Assembly (NCBI RefSeq): GCF_030651745.1
Contig: NZ_JAUSCC010000057.1
Coordinates: 1-40,392 of the forward strand
Direction: 5' to 3'
DNA length: 40,392 bases
Origin: Methylophaga sp.
GTDB lineage: Bacteria > Pseudomonadota > Gammaproteobacteria > Nitrosococcales > Methylophagaceae
The translations under genes were made by a program, and so were the position numbers. Under the pieces are notes generated by a model. It searched no databases, was not told the origin of the DNA, and was given only the letters and a program-made list of their open reading frames with translations. Positions 8,865 to 16,006 of this stretch are shown one piece after another. Each line of letters starts with the position of its first letter. The first letter of the stretch is position 1.

Positions 8865-9847
8865 ATACCGTTATGCATACCTTGATAGGTCAGCAAACTT
8901 ATATAGCCTGCGTAAACCATGAGCAGTAATAGACCAATCGGGCGTCCCAGTCGGCCTTTCAAACAAAAACGTGCAAACAAATACAGCACGATGGTCAGCC
9001 CAATCATAAAGCTAAAATCGCGTGTTAGCAGTAGTGTATCCACTTTGGATGGCTGAATCAGTCCCGGCATCGCCAGCACCGCCAGCAGATTAAAAATATT
9101 CGAGCCCAGAATATTGCCCACCGCAATATCGTGTTCATTTTTTAATGCGGCAGAAATACAGGCAGCTAATTCAGGCAGGCTGGTACCAATGGCGACAACC
9201 GTTAAACCTATCACCAGATCACTTATACCCAATAACTGGGCAACACCCGTGGCTCCCCAAACTAATAGTTTTGAACCCGCTAACACAGTAACTAGACCTA
9301 CCAAAAAAACGATGATGGATTTTTTCAGCGGTAATTTAGGCTGCGCGAATTCCTGGGTGAATTCAATTTTCAGCGGGTCATCTTGTGCACTTTTAACTGC
9401 TAGCCAGGCCATGCCTCCCAGTGTCAGGATAAAGCCTGAAAACAGAATAATGCCATCTATACGATCCAGCTCCATATCCCACAGTAATAACAGCAGGGCA
9501 AGGAACATGATGAACACTAACACAGGGAATTCGCGTCTTAACGTAACTGAGTGAACCAGCAATGGAGCGATGACAATTGTGATCCCCAACACCAGTCCGA
9601 TATTGGTGATATTTGAACCAATTGCATTGCCTATACCTAAGGCGGGAGAACCTTCAAAAGCGGCGAGTGCAGATACCACCATTTCCGGAGCCGAGGTACC
9701 AAAACCAACAATGGTTAACCCCACTATCAGCGGGGCAACACCCAGGTTCGATGCAATACCTGCCGCGCCATCAATAAATTTATCTGCCCCCCAAATAAGC
9801 AGCACAAAGCCGCTGATAATTGCCAATGTAAATAAGAGTGAAGTCAT
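8861..9847 (-). CDS. yrbG: YrbG-type calcium/sodium antiporter (CaCA family)
   Basis: This is a predicted inner-membrane cation exchanger of 328 residues with about ten hydrophobic segments. It shows the internal duplication of the family: repeat 1 has GFGTSAPE (48-55) with GNAIGSNITNIG, and repeat 2 has AIGTSLPEL (219-227) with GNILGSNIFNL. These alpha-repeats form the ion-binding site. A charged cytoplasmic loop lies near residues 150-175. Placement at the head of the kdsD-lptB cluster is as in E. coli. The start is only about 30 bases from the mlaA terminator, leaving little room for a promoter. The transported ions are inferred from the family. Confidence 0.93.
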   Translation of the reverse strand: MTSLLFTLAIISGFVLLIWGADKFIDGAAGIASNLGVAPLIVGLTIVGFGTSAPEMVVSALAAFEGSPALGIGNAIGSNITNIGLVLGITIVIAPLLVHSVTLRREFPVLVFIMFLALLLLLWDMELDRIDGIILFSGFILTLGGMAWLAVKSAQDDPLKIEFTQEFAQPKLPLKKSIIVFLVGLVTVLAGSKLLVWGATGVAQLLGISDLVIGLTVVAIGTSLPELAACISAALKNEHDIAVGNILGSNIFNLLAVLAMPGLIQPSKVDTLLLTRDFSFMIGLTIVLYLFARFCLKGRLGRPIGLLLLMVYAGYISLLTYQGMHNGI

Positions 9848-9877
9848 TTATCTACCGATGGTGGAAGCTTGAAAATA

Positions 9878-9906
9878 AAAAGAGCCGGAATAAATCCGGC
9901 TCTTTT
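9878..9906 (-). terminator. Rho-independent terminator after mlaA
   Basis: An 11-base perfect inverted repeat (AAAAGAGCCGG at 9878-9888 and its complement at 9896-9906) has a 7-base loop and is followed on the minus strand by a T-rich run. It starts 24 bases past the mlaA stop. The stem is nearly symmetric, but only minus-strand transcription arrives here. Confidence 0.9.
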
Positions 9907-9929
9907 ATTATAACGATTGGGATGACGGA

Positions 9930-10658
9930 TTACTCGTCATCAAACAGATCAAAATCATCATCGTCTGGTGGATTACCATCGTAAACCAGATACTGACGAC
10001 GTTGCAGATAAGCGTTGCGAACGTATGCATATTCATCGTCTGTCGCTTCGCTCAATACACGTTGTGTTTTCAGCAGATTGGCGCGGGTATCAACCAGACG
10101 GGTTCCTGCTAAAGCATTCCGTGCTCCGGGACCTTCAACATACATGACTGGATCGGTAAACATATCGCCGACTAAACCAAATGAATCACGCACGGTACGT
10201 GGTCCAAAAATTGGCAATACGACGTAGGCGCCAGGCTCTACACCCCAGACCCCTAATGTCTGACCGAAATCTTCATTGCGTTTTTTGTTACCGGCATGAC
10301 CAGCGACATCAAAAATACCAGCAACACCAACGGTACTGTTTAACAGAAAACGTCCAGTATCATCAGCGGCTTGACTGAATTTACCTTGCAATAAGCTATT
10401 GATTGCAACAGTAATATCATTCAGGTTACTGAAAAAGTTGCTGACACCCCAACTGATAGCATCCGGAACCACGGCATCATAACCTTTTGCTACCGGTTTC
10501 AAAACGGCACGATCAACGGTATCGTTGAATTTATACATGGCGCGGTTATAGCTCTCGAATGGATCGCGTTCGTCTTGATTTTGAGTCGTGGCACATCCTG
10601 TAAACAGAACAACCATGCCGATCAGGCTGATTCTGAAAAAACCAATTGCTTTGAACAT
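9930..10658 (-). CDS. mlaA: Outer-membrane phospholipid-retrieval lipoprotein MlaA (VacJ)
   Basis: MlaA removes phospholipids from the outer leaflet of the outer membrane and passes them to the Mla pathway, keeping lipid asymmetry. The 242-residue product has a lipoprotein signal with lipobox LFTGC (acylated C22). The family core follows: DPFESYNRAMYKFND, the hydrophobic VGVAGIFDVA segment, QTLGVWGVEPGAYVVLPIFG and VRDSFG. The C-terminus is very acidic (DDDDFDLFDDE). An AAGGA lies upstream of the ATG. It is a single-gene unit ending in the hairpin at 9878-9906; the mlaBCDEF genes are not in view. Confidence 0.96.
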   Translation of the reverse strand: MFKAIGFFRISLIGMVVLFTGCATTQNQDERDPFESYNRAMYKFNDTVDRAVLKPVAKGYDAVVPDAISWGVSNFFSNLNDITVAINSLLQGKFSQAADDTGRFLLNSTVGVAGIFDVAGHAGNKKRNEDFGQTLGVWGVEPGAYVVLPIFGPRTVRDSFGLVGDMFTDPVMYVEGPGARNALAGTRLVDTRANLLKTQRVLSEATDDEYAYVRNAYLQRRQYLVYDGNPPDDDDFDLFDDE

Positions 10659-10785
10659 TTGCGGTATTCCTTATACGTATATACGAGGAATAATCTCACG
10701 GCAGTTCTAAGCTAATCAAGTAGTCTGTTGTACGAGAACCTTAAAAGTATGACGCTGTTGTCATTTTGCAACATGCGATTGAGAA

Positions 10786-11832
10786 CTATTCAACTTTTGG
10801 AGTGAGCTTTTGCGCCGTTTTTACCACGTTTAAAGCATTGTTGTTGTACATATAATCGGCGAAAACTTCACTGCATTTCTGCCAGCTATTTTCTCTGGCA
10901 AAAGCAATGCAATCCGATTTTTGCAGATTCAGCGCATTCAACGCAGCTCGCTGCAGATCCCAGTCTAGCTCTCCTGTCTGGCCATTAATGACAATATCTT
11001 TTGGACCGGTCACCGGAAATGCCGCTACGGGTAAACTACAGGCCATTGCTTCCAAAATGACCAATCCAAACGTATCGGTCTGGCTGGGAAACACAAAGAC
11101 ATCTCCACCAGATAAATACGCTGCAAGTTCCTCAGCATATTTGGCACCGGTAAACAGCACCATGGGGTAACGTTTTTGCAGCATTTCCAAATCCGGGCCA
11201 TCACCAATCACTACTTTGCTGCCCGGTAACTGTAAATCCAGAAAAGCTTCGATGTTTTTTTCAACGGCTACCCGGCCCATGTTGATAAAAATCGGGTGGG
11301 GCAAATCATATTTTATGGCGATATCGGCCTTGAATATCTGGGTGTCAACGCCGCGACCCCATACATAGACATCCTGAAAACCGTATTGCTGCAGACGTTG
11401 TTGCTGTGAAATTGTAGGCACTAAAGTTCTTGCTGCAGGCCGATGAAAGCGGCGTAACCAGGCGTAACTCCAACTCAGCGGGATGGGTAACCGCAGTCGT
11501 AAATATTCTGGAAACTGGGTATGAAATGAGGTGGTAAAACGAATGTTATTCCGTAAACACCAACGCCGTGCGGCTATGCCTAATGGGCCCTCGGTCGCAA
11601 TATGCACCGCATCAGCCTGCAGATTGCTCATCATATTGGCAAGTTTGCGATAAGGCAGTATGGCGAGCCGAATCGAGGGATAAGTCGGGCAGGGAATGGT
11701 TTTAAAATTCAGAGGCGTGATCATGATCACGTCATAGCCCATCTCTAACAGATGGTCTCGGGTTTTACCTAAAGTACGCACGACTCCGTTGACCTGAGGT
11801 TCCCAGGCATCCGTTACGATAACCAGTTTCAT
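10786..11832 (-). CDS. GT4-family glycosyltransferase, partner of an LpxH-like phosphatase
   Basis: This is a predicted retaining GT-B glycosyltransferase of 348 residues. The N-terminal domain opens with VTDAWEPQVNGVVRTL, the acceptor-side signature of mannosyl- and glucosyl-transferases that act on lipids. FHTQFPEYLR (103-112) and WGRGVDTQIF (158-167) are also typical. The C-terminal donor domain has GDGPDLEML and the E-x7-E region SQTDTFGLVILEA (250-262). Sugar donor and acceptor cannot be read from the sequence. Its ATG overlaps the stop of the upstream LpxH-like gene by one base (TGATG), suggesting translational coupling and one shared glycolipid pathway. It resembles the mgtA-type transferases of membrane glycolipid synthesis. 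Confidence 0.9.
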   Translation of the reverse strand: MKLVIVTDAWEPQVNGVVRTLGKTRDHLLEMGYDVIMITPLNFKTIPCPTYPSIRLAILPYRKLANMMSNLQADAVHIATEGPLGIAARRWCLRNNIRFTTSFHTQFPEYLRLRLPIPLSWSYAWLRRFHRPAARTLVPTISQQQRLQQYGFQDVYVWGRGVDTQIFKADIAIKYDLPHPIFINMGRVAVEKNIEAFLDLQLPGSKVVIGDGPDLEMLQKRYPMVLFTGAKYAEELAAYLSGGDVFVFPSQTDTFGLVILEAMACSLPVAAFPVTGPKDIVINGQTGELDWDLQRAALNALNLQKSDCIAFARENSWQKCSEVFADYMYNNNALNVVKTAQKLTPKVE

Positions 11833-12626
11833 CAGGCTGCTTTGGCAATTAAAACTTGCTGATTAAGAACTTCCGCCCAAGGAATAATTTCCATTTGACC
11901 ATTCGGGTGCTCAACTAATGCTGTACAGCTTTCCACCCAGTCACCGCAATTGTAGTAGTCGATTTCCTGAATGCGGGTAATTTCGGCACGGTGAATATGG
12001 CCGCAAACCACGCCATCAACGCCCTGTTTAGCTGCTTCATGGGCCACGGCTTCTTCAAAATTGCTGATGTATTGCACTGCGTTTTTAACTTTGTGTTTAA
12101 GAAACGCCGCCAGCGACCAGTAGGTAAAGCCCATCTTACGACGGAAATAATTGACCCAGCGGTTGGCGCGTAACAAAAACTCATACAGGCGACTACCTAT
12201 TTTCGCCAGCATCGGAGAGATTTTCACCACGCTATCAAATTGATCGCCGTGAATGACTAACAACTTTCGTTTGTCTGCCGTGGTGTGGATGATTTCGTTA
12301 TGGATTTGCACATTGCCAAATACCGCACCATCATAATCCCGCAGCAGCTCATCATGATTGCCAGGGACAAATATCACTTTGGTGTTGTGTTTGGCTTTAC
12401 CGAGCAGGGTACGGACGACGTTATTATGTTCCTGAGGCCAGTACATGCGCTTTTTCATTTCCCAGACGTCGATAATATCGCCGACCAGATAAAGATATTC
12501 GCATTCCACATTGTGTAAAAAGTTAAGGAGGAGCTCGGCACTGCAACCTCGGAAGCCAAGATGGATATCCGATATAAACACAGTGCGAACTTTCAGCTTT
12601 TGCTTGTGACTTAGTTGTGTTTGCAT
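11832..12626 (-). CDS. LpxH-like UDP-2,3-diacylglucosamine diphosphatase-family phosphoesterase
   Basis: This is a calcineurin-type metallophosphoesterase with the motifs in order: DIHLGFR, GDIIDVWE, GNHDE, HGDQFD and GHIHRAE. These give a full two-metal site. LpxH itself cleaves UDP-diacylglucosamine to lipid X in lipid A synthesis. This protein (about 264 residues from the ATG at 12626) is longer than E. coli LpxH (240) and has a basic membrane-associating stretch (NRWVNYFRRKMGFTYW), so it may be a paralogue acting on another lipid. An in-frame GTG at 12641 would add five residues. It overlaps the glycosyltransferase start by one base and is divergent from prlC. Confidence 0.88.
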   Translation of the reverse strand: MQTQLSHKQKLKVRTVFISDIHLGFRGCSAELLLNFLHNVECEYLYLVGDIIDVWEMKKRMYWPQEHNNVVRTLLGKAKHNTKVIFVPGNHDELLRDYDGAVFGNVQIHNEIIHTTADKRKLLVIHGDQFDSVVKISPMLAKIGSRLYEFLLRANRWVNYFRRKMGFTYWSLAAFLKHKVKNAVQYISNFEEAVAHEAAKQGVDGVVCGHIHRAEITRIQEIDYYNCGDWVESCTALVEHPNGQMEIIPWAEVLNQQVLIAKAA

Positions 12627-12765
12627 AAGGCACTCATTCACTTAAAATTCTGAGCGAACCTTATCTATTTGATATTGCAGTGTGATGACTGTTTTGTTGC
12701 GTTACCATGACACAAACTCCACGCACCAGACTGCGGGTGATACCGAACTTAATCAGGACACTATT

Positions 12766-14805
12766 ATGAGCAACCCATTATTGGAAAATCACCGTTTACC
12801 GCCATTTTCCGCAATTAAAGCCGAGCATGTTGAGCCCGCAATTGACCATGCGTTAAGCACCGCACGCAATAAAATCGACACTATTTTAAGCACGCTGTCA
12901 GAACCTACCTGGGAAACATTGGTACAACCGATGGAAGATATGGACGCATTAATTGACAGTGTCTGGTCGCCGGTCAGCCATATGAATTCAGTGGTCAATT
13001 CAGAAGAGTTGCGTCAGGCCTATAACGCTTGTCTGCCAAAACTCAGCGAGTTTTCTACCGAGCTGGGCCAGAATGAAACACTGTATCAAGCTTATAAAGC
13101 CATCGCTGAAGGCGCTGAATATCAGAAGCTGGATACTGCACAGAAAAAAGTCATTGATAACGCGGTGCGTGATTTTCGTTTATCCGGTGTTGAGTTGGAC
13201 CAGGCCAAGCGTGATGAATTTAAAAAGCTGTCACAGCAAATGACTGAACGCACCGCCAAGTTTGAAGAAAATCTGCTGGATGCGACTCATGCCTGGCGCA
13301 AGCTGATCACGGACGAGTCTTTATTATCCGGTTTACCACCATCCACCATCGAAATGGCTGAGCAAATGGCCAAACGTGAGGGTGAGGAAGGCTGGTTGTT
13401 TACCCTGGATTTCCCATCGTATATGCCAGTGATGTCGTATGCCGATAATCGGGAATTGCGTGAAGAAATGTATACCGCGTTTGCCACTAAAGCCTCCGAT
13501 CAAGGCCCGCATGCCGGTAAATGGGATAACACTCAGGTGATGCTGGATATTCTCAATCTGCGTCATCAACTGGCGAATCTGCTGGGTTTTGCCAATCATG
13601 CAGAGCGTTCACTGGCGACTAAAATGGCCCAGTCACCGCAACAGGTTCTGGATTTCCTGCAGGATCTGGCCAAGCGTTCTAAACCGATTGCTGAAAATGA
13701 ATATGCCGAACTACGTGCCTTTGCCAAAGTCACCGCTGATCAAGGCAAGCTGGAAGCCTGGGATGTGACTTATTTTGCTGAAAAATTACGCCAGCAGCGT
13801 TATTCGATTTCACAGGAAGAACTCAAACCGTATTTCCCGGAAGACAAAGTAGTCAGTGGCCTGTTTGCTGTGGTGAATCGTTTATACGGTCTGGATATTC
13901 GTGAACGTCATGATGTGGATGTCTGGCATAAAGACGTACGCTTTTTTGAAATTGTTGCCGAAGATGGCAGCGTGCGTGCCCAGTTTTATCTCGATTTATA
14001 TGCCCGTCAGCATAAACGTGGCGGCGCATGGATGGATGAATGCAAGGCACGTCGTCGCACGGCTAGTGGCATTGAAATTCCGGTTGCCTTTTTAACCTGT
14101 AATTTCTCAGAACCTGTCGGCGATAAACCGGCGTTGTTCACACACGATGAAGTGACCACGCTATTCCATGAGTTTGGTCATGGTCTGCATCATATGCTGA
14201 CCAAAATTGAATATGCTGGTGTTTCCGGTATCAATGGTGTGGCGTGGGATGCGGTCGAACTGCCAAGTCAGTTTATGGAAAACTGGTGCTGGGAACGTGA
14301 AGCACTGGATTTGATTTCCGGGCATTACCTGACGGGTGAAAAACTGCCTGATGAACTGTTCGACAAAATGATCGCGGCTCGTAATTTCCAGTCAGCGATG
14401 ATGATGTTACGTCAGCTGGAATTCTCGTTATTTGATTTCCGTCTGCATCTGGAATTCAACCCCAATGAGCCGAATCAGGTCGACAAGATCCTTGAACAAG
14501 TTCGTAATGAAGTGACCGTGGTAAAACCGCCTAAATTTAATCGCTTTGCTCACAGCTTTGCCCATATCTTTGCTGGTGGTTATGCCGCAGGGTATTACAG
14601 CTATAAATGGGCAGAAGTATTATCGGCTGATGCCTTCTCCAAATTTGAAGAGAAAGGTATTTTTGATCGGCAGACCGGCCTGGAATTCCTGGAAGCGATT
14701 CTGGAGCAGGGCGGCAGTCGCGAGCCGATGGAACTGTTTATTGAATTCCGTGGCCGTGAACCGCAGATTGATGCGCTATTGCGACATACGGGCATTGCCG
14801 CATAA
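12766..14805 (+). CDS. prlC: Oligopeptidase A
   Basis: This is an M3-family zinc metallopeptidase of the cytoplasm that degrades short peptides, including cleaved signal peptides. The 679 residues match the length of the E. coli enzyme, and similarity runs end to end (MSNPLLENHRLPPFSAI at the start). The active site is FHEFGHGLHH with HEFGH at 468-472. The downstream WDAVELPSQFMENW segment carries the third zinc ligand. The ATG at 12766 was chosen because an AGGA lies at 12755-12758 and the E. coli protein begins at the same point; an upstream in-frame start at 12682 would add an unrelated 28-residue tail. A strong terminator follows. Confidence 0.97.
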   Translation: MSNPLLENHRLPPFSAIKAEHVEPAIDHALSTARNKIDTILSTLSEPTWETLVQPMEDMDALIDSVWSPVSHMNSVVNSEELRQAYNACLPKLSEFSTELGQNETLYQAYKAIAEGAEYQKLDTAQKKVIDNAVRDFRLSGVELDQAKRDEFKKLSQQMTERTAKFEENLLDATHAWRKLITDESLLSGLPPSTIEMAEQMAKREGEEGWLFTLDFPSYMPVMSYADNRELREEMYTAFATKASDQGPHAGKWDNTQVMLDILNLRHQLANLLGFANHAERSLATKMAQSPQQVLDFLQDLAKRSKPIAENEYAELRAFAKVTADQGKLEAWDVTYFAEKLRQQRYSISQEELKPYFPEDKVVSGLFAVVNRLYGLDIRERHDVDVWHKDVRFFEIVAEDGSVRAQFYLDLYARQHKRGGAWMDECKARRRTASGIEIPVAFLTCNFSEPVGDKPALFTHDEVTTLFHEFGHGLHHMLTKIEYAGVSGINGVAWDAVELPSQFMENWCWEREALDLISGHYLTGEKLPDELFDKMIAARNFQSAMMMLRQLEFSLFDFRLHLEFNPNEPNQVDKILEQVRNEVTVVKPPKFNRFAHSFAHIFAGGYAAGYYSYKWAEVLSADAFSKFEEKGIFDRQTGLEFLEAILEQGGSREPMELFIEFRGREPQIDALLRHTGIAA

Positions 14806-14807
14806 AC

Positions 14808-14834
14808 AAAAAAAGGGCCGAAAGGCCCTTTTTT
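14808..14834. terminator. Bidirectional terminator between prlC and a secreted-protein gene
   Basis: A GGGCC/GGCCC stem (14815-14819 and 14824-14828) with a GAAA tetraloop is flanked by seven A on the left and six T on the right. It therefore works as an intrinsic terminator on both strands. It sits between the converging 3' ends of prlC and the gene at 14856. Confidence 0.92.
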
Positions 14835-14855
14835 ATAAGCTCAGCAAGCTGACTT

Positions 14856-15272
14856 TTATGAATTCATACACATTTGCACAGATTCCTGCGCCGTAACAAC
14901 CATCCGGGTTGCCTGATCTTTGGTCAGTTTGCCAGCTTCGATATCCTGTAGAATTTCCTGATTTAACGCTTGGGTAGTCTGGGCAATATCAGCTCCTTCT
15001 ACCACTGGCAAAATCGCTTTATCACGATAAACTTCCGGGAATTCTTTTAAAGCACTCAATTGGCAACCGGCCATTCTTGAGACATAGGCATTGGCCTCTG
15101 ATTCAACCGCTGCTGCGGTCATTTCCGGTCTGGCAGCGCTTAATTGCTGTACCACCATGGGCTTTAATTGGTTGGTGTAATTTGTCGTATAGTTTTTTTC
15201 ATCCTGCTCATCAATTGCCAGAGCCAATTGCGCGGCGAAGATAAAAGGTAATGCCAGTAATAATTTTTTCAT
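14856..15272 (-). CDS. Small secreted protein of unknown function
   Basis: I do not recognise this family. The 138-residue product has a clear signal peptide (MKKLLLALPFIFAAQLALA, cut near residue 19). A mostly helical, acidic mature region of about 119 residues follows. Mature cysteines at C70 and C136 could form one disulfide in the periplasm. No transmembrane segment or lipobox is present. It stands alone on the minus strand, ending at the bidirectional terminator, with 191 bases before the next minus-strand gene. Coding looks real because of the signal peptide, clean start and terminator. Confidence 0.75.
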   Translation of the reverse strand: MKKLLLALPFIFAAQLALAIDEQDEKNYTTNYTNQLKPMVVQQLSAARPEMTAAAVESEANAYVSRMAGCQLSALKEFPEVYRDKAILPVVEGADIAQTTQALNQEILQDIEAGKLTKDQATRMVVTAQESVQMCMNS

Positions 15273-15423
15273 TATATTTCTCTCTAAATGGGGCCGGATA
15301 AAGCATCAGACGCTCACTATCAGACTCTAAACCGACCCATATCAAATTATTGTGAACTGCAGAAGACTCGATCCAGAGTCCAACTCGGAGCACAGCTTTA
15401 CACAGTAGTGAGTTTAAAAGCAA

Positions 15424-15445
15424 AAAGAGCACCGAAGTGCTCTTT
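15424..15445 (-). terminator. Terminator after the YbiI-type zinc-finger gene
   Basis: A 9-base stem (AAAGAGCAC at 15424-15432 and its complement at 15437-15445) closes a four-base loop (TTCG on the minus strand). On that strand it is followed by a run of T from the complement of 15422-15426. It begins 18 bases past the stop of the gene at 15464. Confidence 0.88.
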
Positions 15446-15463
15446 GTATATTCAAATGAAAGA

Positions 15464-15730
15464 CTAGCGTAACTGACTGTCTTTACTGCCGCGCCGATTA
15501 AATAGATTGAACGCCTTGTTTTCCTTATCCACGATTTCCTGGCATGCCACACAGAGACGAACACCGGGAACCGCCTCACGTCGAGCCAAGGGGATTTCTT
15601 TTTCGCACTCTTCACAATGCGTCAGGCTTTCGCCTTTCGGTAAACGGGAGCGAACCTGTTCAATGCCATCTTCAACACTGGCATCAATCTGATCCTGCAC
15701 CGCGCCATCACGAGACCAACCTCCAGCCAT
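15464..15730 (-). CDS. YbiI-like DksA/TraR C4-type zinc-finger protein
   Basis: The 88-residue product has the short DksA/TraR layout of E. coli YbiI and ends in the same RRGSKDSQLR tail. The zinc finger is C-x2-C (HCEECEKEIP) and C-x2-C (LCVACQ), with ARREAVPGVRLC between. The long coiled-coil of DksA is absent. Proteins of this group may bind RNA polymerase, but the function of YbiI is not settled. The ATG at 15730 is preceded by GGAGG five bases upstream, which decides the start over an in-frame TTG at 15742. It is a single-gene unit with its own terminator. Confidence 0.9.
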   Translation of the reverse strand: MAGGWSRDGAVQDQIDASVEDGIEQVRSRLPKGESLTHCEECEKEIPLARREAVPGVRLCVACQEIVDKENKAFNLFNRRGSKDSQLR

Positions 15731-15742
15731 AACAACCTCCAA

Positions 15743-16006
15743 CTCACTGTTTTCACAGTTTTATTTAATCATTAAAAACTAAATATTGGGCTGATTTAGC
15801 GAAAAAGCAAGCTTAATAGATTTTTGTATGAAAATTAAACTTAATAGGTATTGTGCCTTTTATCTGAAAATGTCACTGTTAGCGCCGGGTGAGTATCACA
15901 ATTTCACTAATAAAGTTTCGGGTCAGCCATAAATGACTTCAGCTTAGCAACGGCGCGAAAACTGATGCAGGCTGTGTAGTTTCATTCGGATGGATATGCA
16001 TACGAA
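15743..16006. other. Intergenic region, divergent promoters expected
   Basis: This stretch lies between the minus-strand YbiI-type gene and the plus-strand tandem-Cache gene, so it should hold both promoters. The sequence CTTAATAG occurs twice in direct repeat about 33 bases apart (around 15811 and 15839), which could be a binding site pair. I see no RNA gene or clear -35/-10 pair. Confidence 0.4.

Noticed and set aside
15211..15615. A 134-codon minus-strand open frame
   Set aside because: It overlaps the YbiI-type gene and the secreted-protein gene in other frames and crosses the terminator at 15424-15445.
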